This document shows positions 41,218 through 43,498 of a DNA stretch of 43,498 nt, in pieces. Origin of the DNA: Acidimicrobiaceae bacterium (GTDB taxonomy: Bacteria > Actinomycetota > Acidimicrobiia > Acidimicrobiales > RAAP-2). A model generated the notes under the pieces. The model saw only the letters and a program-made list of their open reading frames with translations, had not been told where the DNA came from and searched no databases. The stretch spans positions 1 through 43,498 of the forward strand of contig DAHUZK010000083.1 in assembly GCA_027306605.1 (NCBI GenBank), written 5' to 3'. The first letter of the stretch is position 1; every line of letters starts with the position of its first letter. A program made the translations under genes and the position numbers.

Positions 41218-42101
41218 GGCCCACCGGCACGAACCAGCCGATCGGTTCGGCAGGTGCGCCCGACGACGGCGCAGCGCTCCTGGCGCGGAGAACGTGGCGG
41301 ACGCTCGAGCCCCTGCACGGGATGATCTACTTCGTGCCCGAGGCGGGGGCGGCCTACGAGCGTCTCGGCCTCAGGGGCGTCGGCGGTTACTTCGCGTCGC
41401 GTGCGGCGCCGATGGGGGCCGTCTCGGCCGACGTCGTCGTGTCCACGTTCTTCAACTTCAACCCCGAGCTCGTGCACTCGGTGATCCCAGCGGCCTGGGA
41501 AACGGCGCCGCCCGATCGGCTGGTGGCGGCCCGCCTGTCCGCTGCCGACGGTGCCTTCCGCCGCCTTCTCGGCGACGCGGTGCTCGCCTCCGGAGAGATG
41601 CGCCGGGCAGCTCTCCTGGCACGCGCCGCAGCCGAGACGGCACGCGAACATCTCGAAGGGCGCCCCCTGGCCGCCGGGCACGCAGACCTGGACTGGCCCG
41701 ACGAGCCGCATCTGCAGCTGTGGCACGCCCAGTCCATCCTGAGGGAATTCCGCGGTGACGGCCATGTGGCCCTGCTCGTGGTCCACGGCCTCTCGGGGAT
41801 CGAGGCCCTGATCACGCACGCCGCCGCCGGAGAGGTGCCGGCGCGGTTGTTGCAGTCGACGCGCGGGTGGCCGGCGCAGGCATGGGAGCAGGGGGTCGAT
41901 GCGTTGCGCCGACGCGGCTGGTTCGAGCAAGGTGACGAGCTCCGCTTCACGGAGTGGGGCGCTTCCCAGCGCGACGCCATCGAGGTGGGAACGGACGTGC
42001 TGGCGGCGCGCCCCTACGAGGCACTGGGCGAGAGCCGCTGTGCCGAGTTGCGGGGTCTGGTGCGGCCGTGGAGCAAGGTCTTCGCCGACGCGCTGCGCTG
42101 A
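41214..42101 (+). CDS. SCO6745-family protein
   Basis: A 295-aa protein whose N-terminal half (WRTLEPLHGMIYFVPEAGAAY, GVGGYFASRAAPMGAVSADVV, FFNFNPELV) matches the SCO6745 family as I remember it. The family is common in actinobacteria and of unknown function. The C-terminal half is helical and contains a winged-helix-like stretch (LQSTRGWPAQAWEQGVDALRRRGW). GTG 41214 overlaps the phosphatase stop by 4 bp. The open frame extends far upstream to 39735, but that part is a shadow of other genes. Confidence 0.8.
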   Translation: MRPTGTNQPIGSAGAPDDGAALLARRTWRTLEPLHGMIYFVPEAGAAYERLGLRGVGGYFASRAAPMGAVSADVVVSTFFNFNPELVHSVIPAAWETAPPDRLVAARLSAADGAFRRLLGDAVLASGEMRRAALLARAAAETAREHLEGRPLAAGHADLDWPDEPHLQLWHAQSILREFRGDGHVALLVVHGLSGIEALITHAAAGEVPARLLQSTRGWPAQAWEQGVDALRRRGWFEQGDELRFTEWGASQRDAIEVGTDVLAARPYEALGESRCAELRGLVRPWSKVFADALR

Positions 42102-42124
42102 GGCTCAGTGACAAAAGGAGCAGG

Positions 42125-42130
42125 TAGAGT
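42125..42130 (+). promoter_or_regulatory. -10 box of tRNA-Val
   Basis: TAGAGT ends 12 nt before the first base of the tRNA. No matching -35 at the right spacing is clear. Confidence 0.45.
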
Positions 42131-42142
42131 TCCCTTTTTCCG

Positions 42143-42216
42143 GGGCGCTTAGCTCAGTTGGTCAGAGCAGCTGGCTTACAACCAGCAGGTCGGCGGTTCG
42201 AGTCCGTCAGCGCCCA
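42143..42216 (+). tRNA. tRNA-Val (anticodon UAC)
   Basis: 74 nt folding into a full cloverleaf: acceptor GGGCGCT/AGCGCCC, D arm GCTC/GAGC, anticodon stem GCTGG/CCAGC with loop CTTACAA (anticodon TAC, reading GUA), T arm GGCGG/CCGTC with TTCGAGT, and discriminator A. CCA is not encoded. It has its own terminator. The tyrosine recombinase gene 150 nt downstream suggests that its 3' end serves as an attachment site. Confidence 0.97.
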
Positions 42217-42218
42217 CA

Positions 42219-42242
42219 CCCCCTGGTCAGGGGGGCTTTTTT
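42219..42242 (+). terminator. Intrinsic terminator of tRNA-Val
   Basis: CCCCCT/AGGGGG stem with a 4-nt loop GGTC, followed by GCTTTTTT. It is the only clear U-tract terminator in the window. Confidence 0.92.
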
Positions 42243-42285
42243 CGTTAGGAGGCCGAAAGCGCACCGCATAGTCACCTGCTAGTTA

Positions 42286-42335
42286 TATGATGTTGGGTAA
42301 CAGCCTCCGGGCATGCTGGAACATTTCCCGGAGGC
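42286..42335 (+). promoter_or_regulatory. Promoter and leader hairpin of the recombinase gene
   Basis: TATGAT (42286-42291) is a good -10 box. Shortly after it, GCCTCCGGG (42303-42311) and CCCGGAGGC (42327-42335) form a perfect 9-bp stem with a 15-nt loop inside the predicted 5' leader, 16 nt before the AAGGAGGG ribosome-binding site. It could be an attenuator or an integrase-binding dyad. Confidence 0.5.
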
Positions 42336-42367
42336 CTGACGACACCCTGGTAAGGAGGGCATCATCC

Positions 42368-43300
42368 ATGAAGCAGGCTACAGCGGCGGCTCGATTAGGC
42401 AGCCTCGAAGTGAACGACGTGGCCGAGCTGCGGCGGGGCTGGGAAATCAGCCTCCGCGCCCGCAACCGGTCACCGAAGACGATCAAGAGTTACCTCGAGG
42501 CGATCGACCTCTTCCGGGACTTCGCCATGGTCTCGGGCTTCCCGACGACCGTGGACAGGATCAACCGCGATCACGTCGAGACGTTTCTCGCCGACCAACT
42601 TCAGCGCTGGCGGCCGAAGACGGCTCAGATCCGCTACGGGGCACTGCGCCAGTTCTTCAAGTGGTGCGTGGAAGAGGGGGAGATCGGCGTCTCGCCGATG
42701 GCGAACGTCAAGCCGCCGACAGTTCCGGACGTGCCGGTCCCCGTGGTGGGCGACGACGACCTGCGGGCGCTGCTCAAGGCGTGCGAGGGGTCGAGCTTCG
42801 ATCTGCGGCGCGACACGGCGATCCTGCGCCTGTTCATCGATGGTGGCCTCCGCTTGGCCGAGGTGGCCAACCTCACCATGGACGACGTCGACTTCGACCT
42901 ACAAGTGGTTGGCGTAGTCGGCAAGGGCTCGCGGCCCCGGGCCGTCCCGATGTCGCCCAAGACCACGCAGGCGGTGGACAGGTACATGCGCTTGCGGAAG
43001 AAGCACGCGCATGCGAGTTCGCCCGCCCTTTGGCTCGGATCTCGTGGTCCGTTGACATCCAACGGGCTGGCACAGCTCCTGCGCCGTCGGTGCAGGCAGG
43101 CCGGGATCGAGCAGATTCATCCGCACCAGCTGCGCCACACTGCGGCGCACCAGGCGGCGCTGGCCGGCCTCGGGGATAGCGACATGATGAGAATCTTCGG
43201 CTGGCGATCGCGACAGATGTTGACGCGCTACGGCGCATCCGCGGCCGACGAGCGGGCCCGTGACGCGTACAGGCGTCTCGCTCCGGGGGACCGGTTATAG
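42368..43300 (+). CDS. Tyrosine recombinase/integrase (XerC/D-like)
   Basis: 310 aa from ATG 42368 behind AAGGAGGG (8 nt). The N-terminal SAM-like core-binding domain (RNRSPKTIKSYLEAIDLFRDF) is followed by the catalytic domain with the Arg in DGGLRLAEV, the Lys in VGKGSRPR, HQLRHTAAH (His and Arg), FGWRSR (Trp at the second-His position) and the nucleophile Tyr in MLTRYG. All the residues needed for strand exchange are present, so it should be active. Placement beside a tRNA 3' end, in AT-richer flanks, fits an element integrase rather than the housekeeping Xer. A chromosomal Xer paralogue remains possible because no excisionase or second att site is in view. Confidence 0.92.
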   Translation: MKQATAAARLGSLEVNDVAELRRGWEISLRARNRSPKTIKSYLEAIDLFRDFAMVSGFPTTVDRINRDHVETFLADQLQRWRPKTAQIRYGALRQFFKWCVEEGEIGVSPMANVKPPTVPDVPVPVVGDDDLRALLKACEGSSFDLRRDTAILRLFIDGGLRLAEVANLTMDDVDFDLQVVGVVGKGSRPRAVPMSPKTTQAVDRYMRLRKKHAHASSPALWLGSRGPLTSNGLAQLLRRRCRQAGIEQIHPHQLRHTAAHQAALAGLGDSDMMRIFGWRSRQMLTRYGASAADERARDAYRRLAPGDRL

Positions 43301-43322
43301 GGCAGAAATCAGGTCAGTTCGC

Positions 43323-43498
43323 TAGCAACATCTCCAGGACTTTTGCTTTCTGTAGCAACATCGTGAGAGCAAAGGTGTAGGCTTTGCCTCAGCAAAGTTG
43401 TGCCTTATAAGCCGGTGACGGTTCCGCGCCCCTGCGAATCTGTTCCAACGCTCTACCAGGCTGTATCAACATCGGTGAGAGCAAAGGTGTAGGCTTTG
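43323..43498. repeat. Direct repeats in AT-rich DNA downstream of the recombinase
   Basis: A ~36-bp element occurs at 43351-43386 and again at 43462-43498, where the window ends. The copies share CAACATCG, then TGAGAGCAAAGG and TGTAGGCTTTG, with one extra G in copy 2. The core TA(G/T)CAACATC is also found a third time at 43323-43332. Each large copy contains a GCAAAG/CTTTGC-type inverted repeat. GC over 43321-43380 is 28 of 60. No gene is seen from 43301 on. Confidence 0.85.

Noticed and set aside
39735..42101. 788-codon frame ending with the SCO6745-like protein
   Set aside because: The first 493 codons are a shadow of the lipoprotein, hypothetical and phosphatase genes; the real start is GTG 41214.
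43323..43498. Possible CRISPR array
   Set aside because: Only two long copies with a 75-bp gap plus a short core; spacing is irregular and no cas gene is present.

Overview
The window is high-GC chromosomal DNA (clearly above 65% GC by eye). It most likely comes from an actinobacterium. The best evidence is a fused E2/E1 2-oxoglutarate decarboxylase (Kgd), an SCO6745-family gene, frequent GTG starts, tight stop/start overlaps, and TANNNT boxes only 6-11 nt before many start codons (leaderless-type promoters). An Acidimicrobiia-like lineage is my guess, not something the sequence proves.

Layout. 1-2402: the start of a family-5 solute-binding protein (cut by the window edge), a DMT-type permease and an alpha/beta hydrolase. 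2464-9022: kgd, then an overlapping gene that fuses a NYN/PIN-type nuclease to an S1-like domain and lysine/alanine-rich histone-H1-like segments, then a FabZ-type dehydratase and exonuclease III. 9438-16635: three translationally overlapping genes with type IV prepilin-like N-termini. The middle product is 1358 aa and carries ten Ig-like repeats of two types; the third carries IPT/TIG repeats. This looks like a minor-pilin (PilW/PilV/PilX-like) operon that builds a modular surface or tip protein. 16636-17362: no assured gene, but several strong hairpins, a duplicated hairpin element and one candidate small arginine-rich ORF.

17363-23762 (minus strand): a small helical protein, an acetolactate-synthase-like ThDP enzyme coupled to a GlcD-like FAD oxidoreductase, a UvrD-family helicase, and ddl. 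Ddl is divergent from murF across 35 bp, so two peptidoglycan-precursor genes share one small promoter region. 25111-29285 (minus strand): a membrane protein with LysM, winged-helix and BTAD parts, a Thr/Pro/Ala-rich membrane-anchored protein, and a sigma-region-4-like protein. 29396-32928: a conserved small protein, an APH/choline-kinase-like phosphotransferase, another small protein, and an aldehyde dehydrogenase preceded by a 19-bp dyad that could be a TetR-type operator.

33095-39832: a cell-envelope group with a Wzx/MATE-like flippase overlapping an ATP-grasp ligase, a convergent flavin monooxygenase-like gene, an OafA-type acyltransferase with a C-terminal SGNH domain, and a lipoprotein. 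39834-42101: a hypothetical protein divergent from an inositol-monophosphatase-family gene, which is coupled to an SCO6745-family gene. 42143-43498: tRNA-Val(UAC) with a strong terminator, then a tyrosine recombinase and an AT-richer tail with direct repeats. This looks like the edge of an integrated element that continues past the window.
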